Part shown: piece after piece, positions 10,594 through 23,080 of the stretch | How positions within the stretch are numbered: the stretch's first letter is position 1 | How the letters are laid out: every line of letters begins with the position of its first letter | Assembly: GCA_016648135.1 (NCBI GenBank) | Contig: JADDOH010001561.1 | Coordinates: 124,001 to 188,000, forward strand | Length of the DNA: 64,000 bases | Direction: 5' to 3' | Origin: Agrypnia vestita | Taxonomy: Eukaryota; Arthropoda; Insecta; Trichoptera; Phryganeidae | Position numbers and translations under genes: made by a program | Notes under the pieces: generated by a model | Told to the model about the DNA's origin: nothing | Seen by the model: the letters and a program-made list of their open reading frames with translations, nothing else | Databases searched by the model: none

Positions 10594-13500
10594 ATGCCGA
10601 CAGGAGAGGCTAATAAAATGACGAATGACGGCATATCTTTAGAACAACAAAATAAAAAATATTTAATCACACGCAATTTGAATGAGGTACTTTATTTTCT
10701 CTATAAATTTTTCATACAACGTTTTTTGGAGCAGTGAAAGTTTTACCTTGTAAAATCAACCTATATTTTCCGGAATTACATCATTTCGTTTTTTTAGACC
10801 CTATAAAGTGTGTGAAAGGAGATATTTTATTGCAAACCCGCTTTAAATTAAAAAGTAGTATTTTAATTTTTTTTTATTGTAATATGAAAGCCTTATGAAA
10901 ATAACATATATAACACTCAGAAATTAAAAAAATATATTTAGATGATACGTTTTACAGGTGTTAGGGGAGAACCAATTAATAGAAGTTCTAAAAACTCGCG
11001 ATGTCCGAGTTTACTGGGGCACGGCCACCACTGGGAAGCCTCACATTGCCTATTTTGTTCCCATGATCAAAATCAGTGATTTTCTCCGTGCTGGGTGTGA
11101 GGTAAGCAATATTTGACTTTTATTATTATGTTGATATTTTCTGATTGACCCCATATTTCATGAATAAAACAATAAGTGCCAACCCGCACAAAATCTGCAC
11201 ATGTATCAGGTGAAATAAATGTTACAGTCATGAAATAAATGACAATAAATTTCATAATGTTTTCTCAAGTGATTCTTCTCAAATTTTATTATTTTTGTAA
11301 AGGTTTTTATTTTCTGGTATTGGTAAATTGTAGAGCTCTAGATATTAATTTTTATTGCATGGTTGGTTACCGGACTCTTAATATATGGAAATAATATATA
11401 TAATTAATTATTATTCATGTTGAACAAATAATGAAATAAAACAATGAGCTTTGTTTTTTCCACTTATATTTGAGCACTTGTTTCACTACATGTTTCGGAA
11501 ACGTCCGTTTCCTTCATCAGGTGAATTAAGACTGAGGTATGTAGGAGTGGTTGTCTGGTGTGTGGGTTGTGGATTCGGTAGAAGTGTAGGGGGTATCTAG
11601 GTGATGGGAGATCGGGAACATTGTAAGAAGGGGTGATGTGAAGGGTTTTATTTGATTATTGATTATGTTATTTGTTGTGTTTATGTTTTTATGAATTTCA
11701 AGTGTTTCTAAATTATTTTGTTTAAGGCCGTATGTCTGTTTATGTAGGATGTGTATTTTTGTATTGCTGAAAGTGTGGTTATTTTCTATAATATGATTGG
11801 CATATTCTGAAAAATTGTGATTTGTGAGGCACCTTTTGTTCTTTAAATCTTTTTTCAATTGATCTGCCTGTCCTACCTATATATGACATCTCACAATCCC
11901 CACATTCTAGTTTATAAATACCACTACAGTGTAATTTGTTAGGATTTTTAGATTTATTATTTTTCAATTGTATTGTCAGTGTAGAAAGCTGGTTTTATAT
12001 TATTTGGTAGTTTTCTGGTAATATCGTATGAATATTGTATCTATATAAAGTATTTTTCGCCAATTATTGTGTGTGTCTTTGGTAAAAGAGTTGTATATAT
12101 ATATTTTTTTTATGTTTGGATTTTTTTATTTAAATTTTTTTGTATTGTATCTATTTTGTAGCCGTTGTTGAGTGCTATTGTTTGTATTGTTTTTAATTCT
12201 CTTTGGAAATTTTCTTTGCTTAATGGTATCGATATTAATCTAGTTATCATAGAATGAAATGCTGCCATTTTATGAGATATTGGGTGATGTGAAGATTGGT
12301 GTATAATATTGTCTGTAAATGTTGGTTTTCTGTATATATTGAATGAAAATGTGTTATTGTTTGTTCTTTTTATGTTTAGGTCAAGAAAGTTGAGCGTTCT
12401 GTCTGATTCTGTTTCCATTGTGAATTTTATGTTTTTGTGTAGTGTATTGATAAATGTGAGAAATTGTTGTAGTTGTCTGTCTGTACCTGTCCATACACAA
12501 AATATGTCGTCGACATACAGAAGAACATTTTTTAATAAACTATTTTTAGAATTAAATAAATTATTTTCTACAGAATTCATGAATATATCAGCTAATAGAG
12601 GACTGGATGGTTGACCCATAGCTAGTCCATCTTTTTGACAATATATCTTATCTAAATAACAGAAATAATTTTGGGTTGTTTTATTTCATTATTTGTTCAT
12701 AATGGATTTCCACAAAGTTAACGCCGAAACATTAAATTATTATTCATGTTTGCAGTTTAAAATGTTTACCTGGAAAATAATTTAATAACAGTACATATAT
12801 TAGTTTTGTCATTTTCTAGGTCACAATCCTGTTAGCAGATCTTCATGCCTACCTTGATAATTTGAAAGCACCATGGGAATTACTTGCTTATAGAACAGAT
12901 TATTATGAAAAAGTTATCAAGGCAATGCTCTCTTCCATCGGAACACCTATTGATAAGTTAAAGTAAATTTATTTATAAAATAAGTTTTTTTCAAAATTAA
13001 TTTTACCTTTTACTTTTATACAAATAAGATATTAAAAACTTTTTTTTTTGCGATATTTGAAGGTAATTTAAGCCTTATTTTCTTTTGAGCAACACATTTC
13101 TTTAAATATTGGACCATGTTAAACGTAATATAAGTTTTATATTATTTATGGTTTTTGTGTTTAATTTGTAGAACTCCATATTTATTTTTAGCAAAATTTA
13201 AAATAAATTAAATTATAATAAATATTCTTATTAAGTTCTGCGGGTTAATTATTTTTAAGTGTTACAGCTGTTTCGTTGTGTAAGGCCATTATCAAACAGT
13301 GGATATACCACGTACAAACGACTTATTTATAAAATTTTTAGTTACCCCTTCCCCTTTAGAGTAATTAGATATTTGTGGTGAAGCCCTATATTAATGTTCG
13401 TTTTTTCCCGGCACTTATCATTAAAGGTGCCTCAGTTCATGTTATGCTTAATTATCAAAATTCCCCGTTTTCTGCAAGTGTTATTTATAAATATTATTTT

Positions 13501-16500
13501 AATTTATGTCCTTGATTTTGGGTTTTTTAAAGATACTGAGAAGTGGAGAGAAGATCATTTTTTGTTGACTATTTAAAAGTTTAATATTTGGATCCTTTTT
13601 ATATTAATTTATTTCTAGTTGCTCGAGTAAATTCATCCTAAAACCTTTTATTTCTATATGTAAAGGTTTTGGCTCGTTATCACCTAGCGTTATCACCACC
13701 TAAATCAGCCATGATTGTAATTTTACACATAGTTTTATAAGTACAGTAGAACCTCGTTAATTCTAAATTCAAGGGACGCAAATAAACATTTTGAATTTGG
13801 CAGAACCTAGTTGATTCGAAATTCAAGGGAAAAAAATTGTGATTGTGAAATTCGCCAAAAATTGTAAAACTCCTGAAAAAAGGCCATTTATTTTGTGAAA
13901 AATATCTGTATTTTTGAGTATTTCAAGTAATTATTTCGAAAATGCAATATTTATTATGATAATAAAAAGATCGCGATATTTCTATTACTAAAGTATTTGA
14001 TTATGACATTTGTTGTTCTCATTACACAAAAAATGTTGAATTATGTGAACTAAAATGTATTCATTTATGGCGAAAGGAGCTAAAAATTATTTTGAATTAT
14101 GAATTACCGGGATTTTCGAATTATCGGAGTTAGTCTACTATGAAATTAACATTTTGGCCTTTTTAGTACATTTACATTTTTAATAATATGTTTTAGATTA
14201 TAATCTGTAATTTTTTATAGATTTGTTCGCGGTACAGATTATCAATTGTCGAAAGAATACACACTTGATGTTTACAGACTGAGTTCTGTCATCACAGAGC
14301 ATGACGCAAAGAAAGCTGGAGCAGAAGTTGTGAAGCAAGTAGATCATCCATTGCTCAGTGGATTATTGTATCCTGGTAAGTTTAAAATTCATCAAACTGG
14401 CAGATCAAAACTTCAATTCTTAAATATAGTTACACACTTAGGGCCAGTTTTTTGATCAGTAGTTAGAGTAATAGCTAAACAAAAAGCAAATTTTTACAAA
14501 GACGGGTGTTTTGATTGGTGGAAAATGCAAAAATCTACGCTTTTTTGTAGAGTATTGAGGAATATTCTTCTTAATGTATATATGTATGATATTCTTTCGA
14601 ATTATTTCTTTTTTTTTAGATATTTCTTATGTTGGTTTTTTGTAACTAACAAATGATGCGTAAAACCATTGTGTTCAATTGGGTACAATTTTTCGAGAAT
14701 TTGTCATCTAAATCTGTTTGATTCCTAATAAAAGTATAAGTTTAGTTGTTTAACTTGCATGCTTGTTTAATGATATTTATTTTATTATAAAGTTTATTAT
14801 ATTTATATTTTAAAGTTTAATGTATAATTAATTTGCAGGATTGCAAGCCCTGGACGAGGAATATTTGAAAGTTGATGCTCAATTCGGCGGTGTTGATCAA
14901 AGAAAAATATTTACATTGGCCGAGAAATATTTACCAATCCTAGGATATAAAAAAAGAATCCACCTTATGAATCCTATGGGTAAGAGTAATACAGAAAAAT
15001 CTTTGTTAATTCTAAATTCAAGGCATCAAAAAAAAATTATTCTACTTGTTCAAAATAATTCATAATAAAATTTTAACAATATTTTTATTTGTTAAAATTT
15101 TATTATTCATTATGTTTTAAGAACACAATTACTAAGTTTTGTCTACAGAGGGATAATCAGTAATTCAGATACATTATAGAGTACATTATAGTTTCACGGA
15201 CACAAAGCTAGTTAGTTATATGGGAAATAATATTGCGCTGTGTAGAGTGATCACTCAAGCCAGCTCATACAGGTCACAAGCTGTGTGGCCACACTATAAA
15301 GACTTCCATGCATGTTTCCCATATAAATAGCTTTATCTCTGTGAGACTTCTATAATTTATCTTAATTAATAATAAAATTGATCAAATCCTACACCATAAC
15401 TTATGTGTTTAAACATATTCAATATGTATCTTGCAGTGCCAGGTCTGTCAGGCGGTAAAATGTCGTCCTCTGAAGTTGACAGTAAGATTGACTTACTGGA
15501 CAATCCTGCTGCAGTTAAAAAGAAGTTGAAGAAAGCTTTTTGTGAACCAGGAAACATAGCTGAGAATGGTTTGCTCGCTTTCGCCCAGCACGTCCTCTTT
15601 CCGCTCTTGAAAGAAGATGAAGGTAAAGAACCAATTAGTATTCCAGGTGCATGCAGTCAGAACATTTAAACATGAGTTGTAGACATATTTTTGGAAAAAA
15701 AGCGAAATAATCATGTAATCTTGTAATTTTCCTATCGCAATTACAGTAAAACCCGGTTAATTCGAAATTTTTAAAATCTACAAATCCCAAAATTCTAATT
15801 TCATAGTAGATTAACCTCGATAATTCGAAAACCCCGGTAATTCAAAATTCTAAATAATTTTTAGCCCCTTGTGCAATAAATCAATATGTTTTAATTCACA
15901 TAATTCGATTTTTTTTTTAAATTTGACAAAATTTAAAAAATATTTAGATTTTTTCACAAATGAGAACAACGGATATTAAATTTCGAATACTTTAGTAATA
16001 GAAATGTGGCGGTCTTTGTATCTGCGTAATAAATATTGGGTTTTCGAAATGATTTCTTGAAAAATGCAAAAATGCAAACATTTTTCACAAAATTAATGGG
16101 TTTTTTCCATGAGTTTTACGTTTTTTGGCGAATTTCACAAACGCATCGCGATTTTTGGCTTTTCTTGCGCCATAAATCGACACATTTTAGTTCATAAAAT
16201 TCGTTTTTTTTTTCAATTTGATGAAACAAAATAAAATAATACGATTTTTTCGCAAGTGAGAACAACAAATATATCAATATCGGGTATTTTAACAATATAA
16301 ATGTCGCGGTCTTCGTATTAGCATAATAAATATTGCGTTTTCAAAATGATTTCTTGAAATATGCAACAATACAGACGTTTTTCACTAAATTAATGACTTT
16401 TTTTACAAGTTTTTCTTTGGCGAATTTAGCGATTGTATTGCGATTTAAATTTTTTTGAATTTCAAATTAACGGGGTTCCGCGTAATTCAAATTTTTTTTT

Positions 16501-18113
16501 TTAATTTAGAATTAATTTTGAATTTAGAATTAACGAGGTTTTACTGTATTTAGATTATAATATATTATATAATATTCTGTCAGGTAAATCTGTGATTTAA
16601 TTTTTGTATTTACAACTCATGCTTCAATGTTTTGACTATACATCTCCGCCTTATTCCCCCTTGATCCTTTGCTTCTTTTCATCAACATCATCAACATTTA
16701 CTCCCTCAGGTATAAATGATATCCATGGATAACGGTTTTTTATAAGAGATTTTTTCTAAAAAATAGATTTAGGACATTTAAGATGATTTTGTATCGAAAG
16801 ATATATTTGGAAAATGGTATTGAAACACAGTTGAATGCCCTTTTCATTTGAGTGGATTTTAAAGACACCTCAAAAAAAAATTAAAATTAATATACAAAAA
16901 TCTACTTTCTGGTAATTTAGGGAGTTTACTAGGGAGTTGCATTATATCAAGGATAAAAAAGTATTAAAAGCGAGTTTATTTTGCCAAAATGATACTATAT
17001 TATATTACTTCATTCTTCAATAGATGACTCCGTAATAAATGCCCAACCATGATCTAGCACAATTATAAATTCACACTACATACAATAATATTTTCATTTT
17101 GAAATTAACAAATTTCAAATATAATTTAATAACACCTCAACAAGTTAATTTATGGCTATTTATTACTTTAAACACAAAATATCTAAAATTTGATTATAAA
17201 ACACTCCCATACAAGTTAATTGACACTGTTATGCATAGATATGTGAATTACAATAAAATTATAATGAATAAATATATATGTAGTGCATTTATACTTTAAT
17301 CTCTTATCTCATAGATTTGTTGTTGAGATCGGTATGTATTAGTTGTGTCATTCTACTAAGCACACAAAATATGTACATTTATGTAATGATGAATCATTAT
17401 ATAAATGCCTCCCGCTCGAGTCTGCACTGTTATTTAAGCACTTTAAGAGAATTTCATCCACGCACATGGGTCATAAGATAAAATTTTAAAAATTTATGTG
17501 TTGAAAGTTTTTAATACTACACAAAGTGAATAGTGATACTGATATCAATAATTTTAATATCTTGGTTAATGAAATATAAATATGTATATAATTCTTATTA
17601 TGCATTTTTAACAAGTATATTGCTGTATGATTTAATTACAGAAATGAAATGTTCAGTAATGTTTATCTATGTATGTTTGAGAATTTCTCTCAGCGTGCTA
17701 AACTTATAGTTAATGGCATGGTTGATATGTTGAGTACATTTTTTTGACGCCTTAATATTTTGGTAAAAAAAATCACTTCTCTATTTACTCCACTGTATTT
17801 ATGAATCGGAAAAGTTATTTTTCAATAATATTTTCTAGAGTTGAAAAATATTATAAATTTTTCTTTTCTTTATTCAGTATTCACTATCTCCCGCAATGAG
17901 GCATATGGAGGAAATATTACATTTACTGCTTACAAAGATCTTGAAGAAGCCTACGCCAAAGAGGATGTCCATCCTGGAGATTTGAAAAATTCGGTTGCTG
18001 AAGCTATAAACAAATTACTAGATCCTATTCTGAAAATCTTCGAAGAACCCGCCCTGGTTGAATTGACTAACAAGGCTTACCCTCCACCAACTAAGGCTGG
18101 CAAGAAAAAATGA
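10594..18113 (+). CDS. TyrRS: Tyrosyl-tRNA synthetase, cytoplasmic, catalytic core only
   Basis: Seven exons: 10594-10686, 10958-11101, 12820-12962, 14221-14375, 14839-14979, 15437-15622 and 17878-18113. All introns are GT-AG with matching phases, total 365 aa. The enzyme attaches tyrosine to tRNA-Tyr in the cytosol. The Rossmann-fold class I motifs are present: [12 protein letters not shown] (about residues 55-66, HIGH signature), [19 protein letters not shown], and GGKMSSSE (about 231-238, KMSKS signature). The [20 protein letters not shown] block and HPGDLKNSV are typical of animal cytosolic TyrRS. The protein stops after [10 protein letters not shown], inside the linker that in animals precedes an EMAP-II-like C-terminal domain of about 165 aa. 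No GT donor follows; CTG|GCAAGA, a possible GC donor at 18100/18101, is the only option seen. AATAAA lies at 18326. Start ATG 10594 (ACAATGC) or 10618. Confidence 0.93.
11422..12734 (-). mobile_element. Penelope-like element, 5'-truncated, in TyrRS intron 2
   Basis: The minus strand encodes the end of a reverse transcriptase (12619 to 12110: [13 protein letters not shown], then YVDDIF, then FLDLNI and YRKPTFTD). A GIY-YIG endonuclease follows (about 11967-11526: [20 protein letters not shown]). At least one frameshift breaks the endonuclease. The insertion is flanked by a 16-bp direct repeat, AATTATTATTCATGTT, at 11406-11421 and 12735-12750. The sequence just inside the left end (GAACAAATAATGAAATAAAAC) recurs inverted near 12675-12700, a typical Penelope terminal arrangement. 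It is inserted against the host gene's direction. Confidence 0.85.
11482..11525 (-). ncRNA. Complete type I hammerhead ribozyme
   Basis: On the minus strand: TTCAC, CTGATGA, then stem II GGAAAC/GTTTCC (6 bp, loop GGAC), GAAAC, a 2-nt loop AT closing a minimal helix III, GTA, then GTGAA, which pairs fully with TTCAC as helix I. All core positions fit the consensus; the predicted cut is after GTA. It sits just downstream of the GIY-YIG ORF, where Penelope-like elements carry such ribozymes. Confidence 0.8.
13744..14140. mobile_element. pogo-like MITE (CAGTAGAACCTCGTTAATTC), degraded right end
   Basis: The left end CAGTAGAACCTCGTTAATTC follows a TA. The right end has a poor inverted copy ending GTCTACTA. 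The body has repeated segments of the form TTAATTCGAAATTCAAGG. It shares ends and internal sequence with 15744-16546 and 21244-21545. It has no ORF and lies in TyrRS intron 3. Confidence 0.6.
15744..16546. mobile_element. pogo-like MITE, 803 bp, in TyrRS intron 6
   Basis: Ends CAGTAAAACCCGGTTAATTC and, inverted, CAGTAAAACCTCGTTAATTC, flanked by TA on both sides (15742-15743, 16547-16548). The inside consists of repeated segments (TTTTTCACAAAATTAATG, ATAATAAATATTG, TTGGCGAATTT) each present two or more times. No transposase ORF. Confidence 0.75.
16549..17877. other. Remainder of TyrRS intron 6
   Basis: AT-rich intron sequence. I see no exon or recognisable repeat; the ORF at 17099-17299 looks like chance AT-rich open frame. 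Confidence 0.5.
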
Positions 18114-18829
18114 CTTGCACTCTCTTGAATTATCAAAATATAATATCCTATTTATTCAATTTTTTTAAATACAACTTCCACATTTGGCACACTTTTGTAT
18201 TTTACTCATCCTTATTTTATTAATTCTGAAAAGTGATTTTGTGATGTGGACAGTAGAAATGTCAGTATTGTGTGGTTGTTAATAGTTCAGTTCACAATAT
18301 TATTATGTCACATATATTAAGTCGTAATAAAAAATACCTGTCATTTTTAGTTGTTCTAGCATTTTGAATGCATTTTTAAGTTTTGTGTTTAAGGCAGTAA
18401 CTTTTTTTGTGTAGGTATATGTATATATTTTTTAAGTGGAAATACAAACACAAAATACGTGTCGCATCAATATTCTTACTATTTTTTAAATAAGGACTGT
18501 TGTTGAAAATAGGAATTTAGTGCCGGTGTCCTGGAATGAGGCTTGAACCACTGATCACTCTAGTGATCTATCACTTATATTATATTAATTTTAATTAAAG
18601 GTAGGCATGACTTAATTTCACTGGGCAACCCGTTGGTAATATGTTTGTTAATGTATTACGATTGCTAAAAAATATTTTTCAATAAACAAATGGGTAGAGG
18701 TCGATCTGAGACTATACGCAAGTGAATGCTTAGTTTCAGTAGATATGGTTCCTTGGCTTGTACGCAAGCAATATTCCAGCAACAATGATAATATCTTAAT
18801 ATTTTTTATTTAAATTAGTGGTTCCACAG
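18114..18829. other. TyrRS 3' UTR and spacer
   Basis: A poly(A) signal AATAAA at 18326-18331 gives a 3' UTR of about 230 bases. I looked here for the missing EMAP-II-like domain and saw no open frame that resembles it. Confidence 0.5.
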
Positions 18830-19910
18830 ATAGACCTCAAATAGTAAAATTAAATGATACCTTAAGCACGTCACTAACAAGTCATTTCGGAATCCCCCAA
18901 GGCACGGTCCTTGGGCCATTACTATTTATTTTATATGTAAATGACATCTTTCAACAACATATTAATTAATGGTCAACTAATATCTTACGCAGACGATACT
19001 GTACTGATAACAAACGGCCCAACATGGGAACATGCTCACGAATTAGCAAATAAAGATATCATTACTCAAAAATCATGGTTTGACAGCAATCTACTGACAC
19101 TCAACGCCAAAAAAACTACATATATATTATTTTCTCTACAAAAAATACCTATACATAACAACGAAATTATAATCCATGAGCAAAAATGTAATATGAACTG
19201 TAAACTACCTAACAATAATTGTACATTAATCAACTCCACCTCCGAAACAAAATACCTTGGTGTGATCATTGATCAACACCTCAAGTGGAATAGACACATC
19301 ATTGAACTAGTAAAAAGAATAAGGAAATGTATCTACATATTCGTTAGATTAAGAAATATTTTTAAGTACAAAAATTATTAAAAATATTTTTTACACCATT
19401 GTTCACTCTCTACTCATATACGGTGTTATCGGATGGGGAGGTTATTATAAGAAAAATATAAACTCATTAAAAATATCACAAAGGATTATCATTAAAGTAA
19501 TACTGAAAAAAAATCTACATTTCCAACAAAATATCTCTTTAAATTGTTTCCAGTACCAAACGTAGATGATATTTTCAAGTAAGTTTCCATATTAAAAATA
19601 TTTAAAGAAAAAAACCTTACAGAAAACCAGGAATATTTCTAACTTATGGGAAATGGAAGTCATAATGCCTAAATGTAAAACAACCCAAATGCAGCATCAC
19701 TATATTTATAAAGCCATTAATTATTATAATAACTTACCTATCGAGATACAATGCATCAGTAACCTCTCAGAGCAAATCAAAAAAATTATAATTTTCCCAA
19801 AATCAAACTTAAATTCATAAATCATTTAAACATGTTGAATTTTTTTCAATAAAAAAATGGTGTATACATACAAAGTTAATTTCTATAAATTATAATTATA
19901 ATGTCACCAC
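18830..19910 (+). pseudogene. Non-LTR retrotransposon reverse transcriptase relic
   Basis: The plus strand reads GIPQGTVLGPLLFILYVNDI (about 18887-18948), then a frameshift into an ORF (18941-19381) with ISYADDTVLI, the catalytic YADD box, and KYLGVIIDQHLKWNRHI. A further frameshift leads to the C-terminal region (LFTLYSYTVLSDGE). It is 5'-truncated. The end AATGTCACCACAAAG near 19905 recurs inverted at about 22973 and 50572, so it is probably the family's 3' end. Motifs fit jockey/CR1-like elements; the exact clade is not decided. Confidence 0.75.
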
Positions 19911-20318
19911 AAAGTAATTTTGCTGCGTTTGAAAAACAATATTGATTTGTTTTTCTTTTCTTTTTTAAACGCTTTGACAGGCCCAATTAATTACATACTA
20001 AAGTTGTTACATCACAAAAACACCTAAGCTTAAGCAAATCACATAGGTAGATTGTGATTTTACCGGGAATTGAATCCGGAACCCTCGGTGTGAGAAGTCA
20101 GTATTGTGTATCAAGAAATTTATGTTAGTGTTCATGTCTACATATTTTGGTGGTCTGTGGTAGATATCTATGAAGAATACTAAAAGGGAAGCAATACCAG
20201 CAAGAATTCGCCTAGCAATCGCACTGAGATTTTTGGGTAGCAGAAATAGCTCTTACAATATACACTATCTGTTCAAAGTTTCTGGATCCATATTATCCAG
20301 AACTTTGTACCTGATGTA
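19911..20318. other. Spacer, no gene seen
   Basis: No exon recognised. The ORF at 20170-20367 runs into the hAT element that begins at 20319 and has no recognisable motif. Confidence 0.35.
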
Positions 20319-21123
20319 TAGGGACGCGATATCGAATAGAAAGTATCAATACTGTACTCATGAGTAGTATCGGAAAAAAAAGTATCGTATTCATGAGTAA
20401 GTAGTATCGGAAAAAATATCGTACTCGTAGAAGTATCGAAACAAAAGTATCGATACTCCAAAGTATCGAGTACATCGGGAAAATATCGAAATATCATAGG
20501 AAAATATATCGATGACAAAAAAAAAAAGGACACCAGAAAAATATTTTGAAAAAATCAGTATCAATTTCAAAAATGTAGCTTTTGGTAGGGATGGGTAAAT
20601 GAAAAAAAATATAGATAGATATATATCGAATCGATACTTTTAAAAAGCATCGAAAATAATCGATATACATTGCGAAAAATATATCGATATTATTTTTTCA
20701 AAAATGTAAGGGGAATAAGCTTTTGGCCAAAAAAAAAAAAATCACCGAAAAAAATATATCGATTATCCGAGAAAAAATATCGATGACCAAAAAAAATAAG
20801 GTCGCCAAGAAAAAATGAATAAGGTAACCAAAAAAAATTCGTCAAAAATAAAATGAAAAAATACCCAAAAAAAGGTCGCCATAAAAGTGACCAAAACTAA
20901 AAAGGTCGCCAAGAAAAAAATATCGATAATCGATATATCGCGAAAAAATATATCGACGATAAATATCAATATTTTTTACCCATCCCTAGCTTTAGATATG
21001 CAAAAAAAAAATCGATACTTGCCAAAAAGTACTCATTGAGTAAAAGTATCTAGTACAAAAGTATCGGTATCGAAAGAAAAGTACTCGATACCACAAAGTA
21101 TCGATACTTTTTTCGTGTCCCTA
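20319..21123. mobile_element. Outer hAT-like MITE (TAGGGACGCGA)
   Basis: The TIRs TAGGGACGCGA and TCGTGTCCCTA are flanked by a perfect 8-bp target duplication, CTGATGTA, at 20311-20318 and 21124-21131. The 8-bp TSD and TAGGG start are hAT hallmarks. The arms are packed with AGTATCGATACT-like motifs. A second element is nested at 20586-20988. No transposase. Confidence 0.85.
20586..20988. mobile_element. Inner hAT-like MITE (TAGGGATGGGTAAA), nested
   Basis: The ends TAGGGATGGGTAAA and TTTACCCATCCCTA are inverted copies. The flanks GCTTTTGG and GCTTTAGA match at 6 of 8 positions, consistent with an aged 8-bp TSD. The body is full of ATATCGAT repeats. It is the same family as 24129-24403. Confidence 0.75.
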
Positions 21124-21243
21124 CTGATGTACATACGTATTGTGTTAAGATATTACAGGTTCAAATCAAGATAATTAAGACAATATAGTGCAGATCAGTC
21201 ATTATTTAAAACAAGGATCAAGAAAATGATCATGTTGTTAATA

Positions 21244-21545
21244 CAGTTAAAACCTCGTTAATTCGAAATTCAAGGCACCCAAAAAAAATACTAAGAATTA
21301 CGCGGAACCCCGTTAATTCGAAATTCAAGATACAAACAATTAAAAATCACAATACAATTGCGAAATTTGCCAAAAATCGTAAAACTCATGAAAAAAGTCA
21401 TTAATTTAGTGAAAAACGTCTGCATTTTTGCATATTTCAAGAAATTATTTTGAAAACGCAATATTTATTATGCAAAGACTGCCACATTTCTATTACTAAA
21501 GTATTGACATATCTGTTGTTCTCACTAGTGAAAAAAATCATATTT
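21244..21545. mobile_element. pogo-like MITE fragment
   Basis: Starts CAGTTAAAACCTCGTTAATT after TA and follows the internal sequence of the 15744-16546 element. The other end is missing. Confidence 0.5.
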
Positions 21546-21589
21546 TTTTCAATTCGGTCAAATTTAATTTAATTTAATTTAGATAAAAC

Positions 21590-22260
21590 AAGTTGGTCTG
21601 GCGGCTCACAGTGGTTGCATTTCAGAGTTATGATGCGTACAAGTCACTGCATTGTTGCGAAAAAATAAATATATAACAGAAATTGTCAGTTTTAGTACCT
21701 ATTCAAAGTATGCCGTCTCCGCAGATGAAACAAGTTGGTCTGGCGGCTCTCGTATGGTATCATGGATGTAATCGTCAATTTACTAGGAAATTCGGACAAA
21801 TTCGAAAAGCATAAAATATTTATTGAATCCGGCACTCTTGCCAAACGACGTATTAAATACTTTGAATAGGTACTAAAACTGACCATTTCTGTTATAGTTT
21901 TTTTTTCGCAACAATGCAGTGACTTGCGCGCATCATAACTCTGAAATACAACCACTGAGAGCCGCCAGACTAAGGCCCGGTTGTTTCAAGTTCGATCAAA
22001 GTAAGCGTTCTTTTAAAGCATAGATTTTTACGTTCTCCACCAATCAGACGATCCGTTTTCGTAAAAATCTATGCTTTGATCGACCGCTTACTTTGATCCA
22101 ACTTCAAACAACCGGCCCTAACTTGTTTCATCTGTGGAGACGCCATACTTTGAATAGGTACTAAAACTGACCATTTCTCTGATCGGTTTTTTTTCGCAAC
22201 AATGAAGCCTCTTGTAAGCTCTATAACTCGAAGTTGCAATCACTGAGAGCAGGCAGACCG
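21590..22260. repeat. Inverted and direct copies of a GGTCTGGCGGCTC repeat
   Basis: Segments with ACAAGTTGGTCTGGCGGCTC, CAGTTTTAGTACCTATTCAAAG and CGCAACAATGCAGTGAC occur forward near 21590-21720 and inverted near 21850-21972 and 22122-22255. This suggests two overlapping copies of one palindromic element. Family unknown. Confidence 0.5.
21974..22118. mobile_element. 145-bp MITE nested in the repeat
   Basis: The ends GGCCCGGTTGTTTCAAGTT and AACTTCAAACAACCGGCCC are inverted. A 3-bp duplication TAA flanks it (21971-21973 and 22119-22121). The interrupted host sequence (GCCGCCAGAC / ACTTGTTTCATCTG) can be rejoined by comparison with the inverted copy at 21725, which supports recent insertion. 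Relative of 4539-5242. Confidence 0.75.
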
Positions 22261-22988
22261 ACATCATTCACCTTAGGGGACTACTCTACAAACTATAAAA
22301 TTAAATCTAACCGTATCCATCATCGTTATGAAAATTCCTGTCGCCTCTCAAGTCTATTCAGCCATTATATTTTTTATTATTAGCGCAGATTACCCCATTT
22401 ACATTCTAAATTTTTCAGATCAGTGCGATGGAAGCGTTCGCCCCCTTCCACCCTACTGGCACTTTCCTGACTATCAGGGAGTATCTGAAATGACACTTTT
22501 ACTCAGGTTCATCCGACCCCTGATTCTTCGCAGCCTAAACGTTTCATTCCTTGTACACATTTTTTCAATAAATATGATTTATTACGATACCTTACCATTT
22601 CCTCTAAATTCCTATATTTTATAGACGCAGTTTAGGATTTATGCCGCTCCTAAACTTCCTCCGTTCTCATCACATAATATTCAAGAATAAGAAATTTACA
22701 ATTCAAATTTTATAATCAAATATATCCTTCACTCGTCTTTCATCATTAATATTTATAATAATTTCGCCCTCATTTGAGCGAGTTTAATTGTAATAAAAAT
22801 ATTTTTAAATTTATATTATGGCGGATTATTTCCTATATTCGACAGAGATGCAAGCATGATCCAAATCTTAGTTAGGAGTTGAGTTAATAGTAACATATAA
22901 TATGACAGAAGAGACTTTATATTAACCGTTCGAAGAATATTTTTTCTTCTATGTATGAAGGCTTGAACTTTGTGGTGACATTATTATT
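22261..22988. other. Spacer, no gene seen
   Basis: ORF 22328-22624 (98 aa) has no motif I recognise. An inverted copy of the LINE 3' end (CTTTGTGGTGACATTATTA) lies at about 22971-22989. Confidence 0.3.
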
Positions 22989-23080
22989 AAAATAAAACAC
23001 AAATTACTTTATTTTCACCACTTTATTAGATTAAAGAATCTAATAAAGTGGTGAAAACAAAGTAATTTGTGTTTTATTTT
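22989..23080. repeat. 44-bp-arm palindrome, probable Penelope terminus
   Basis: Arms 22989-23032 and 23037-23080 are almost exact inverted copies around AAAG. The TTTTCACCACTTTATTAGATT part is also found at 53240-53262, directly beside a hammerhead ribozyme, so this is likely a collapsed head-to-head Penelope end without the ribozyme. Confidence 0.6.

Noticed and set aside
12309..12614. Plus-strand ORF inside the Penelope element
   Set aside because: Shadow of the minus-strand reverse transcriptase.
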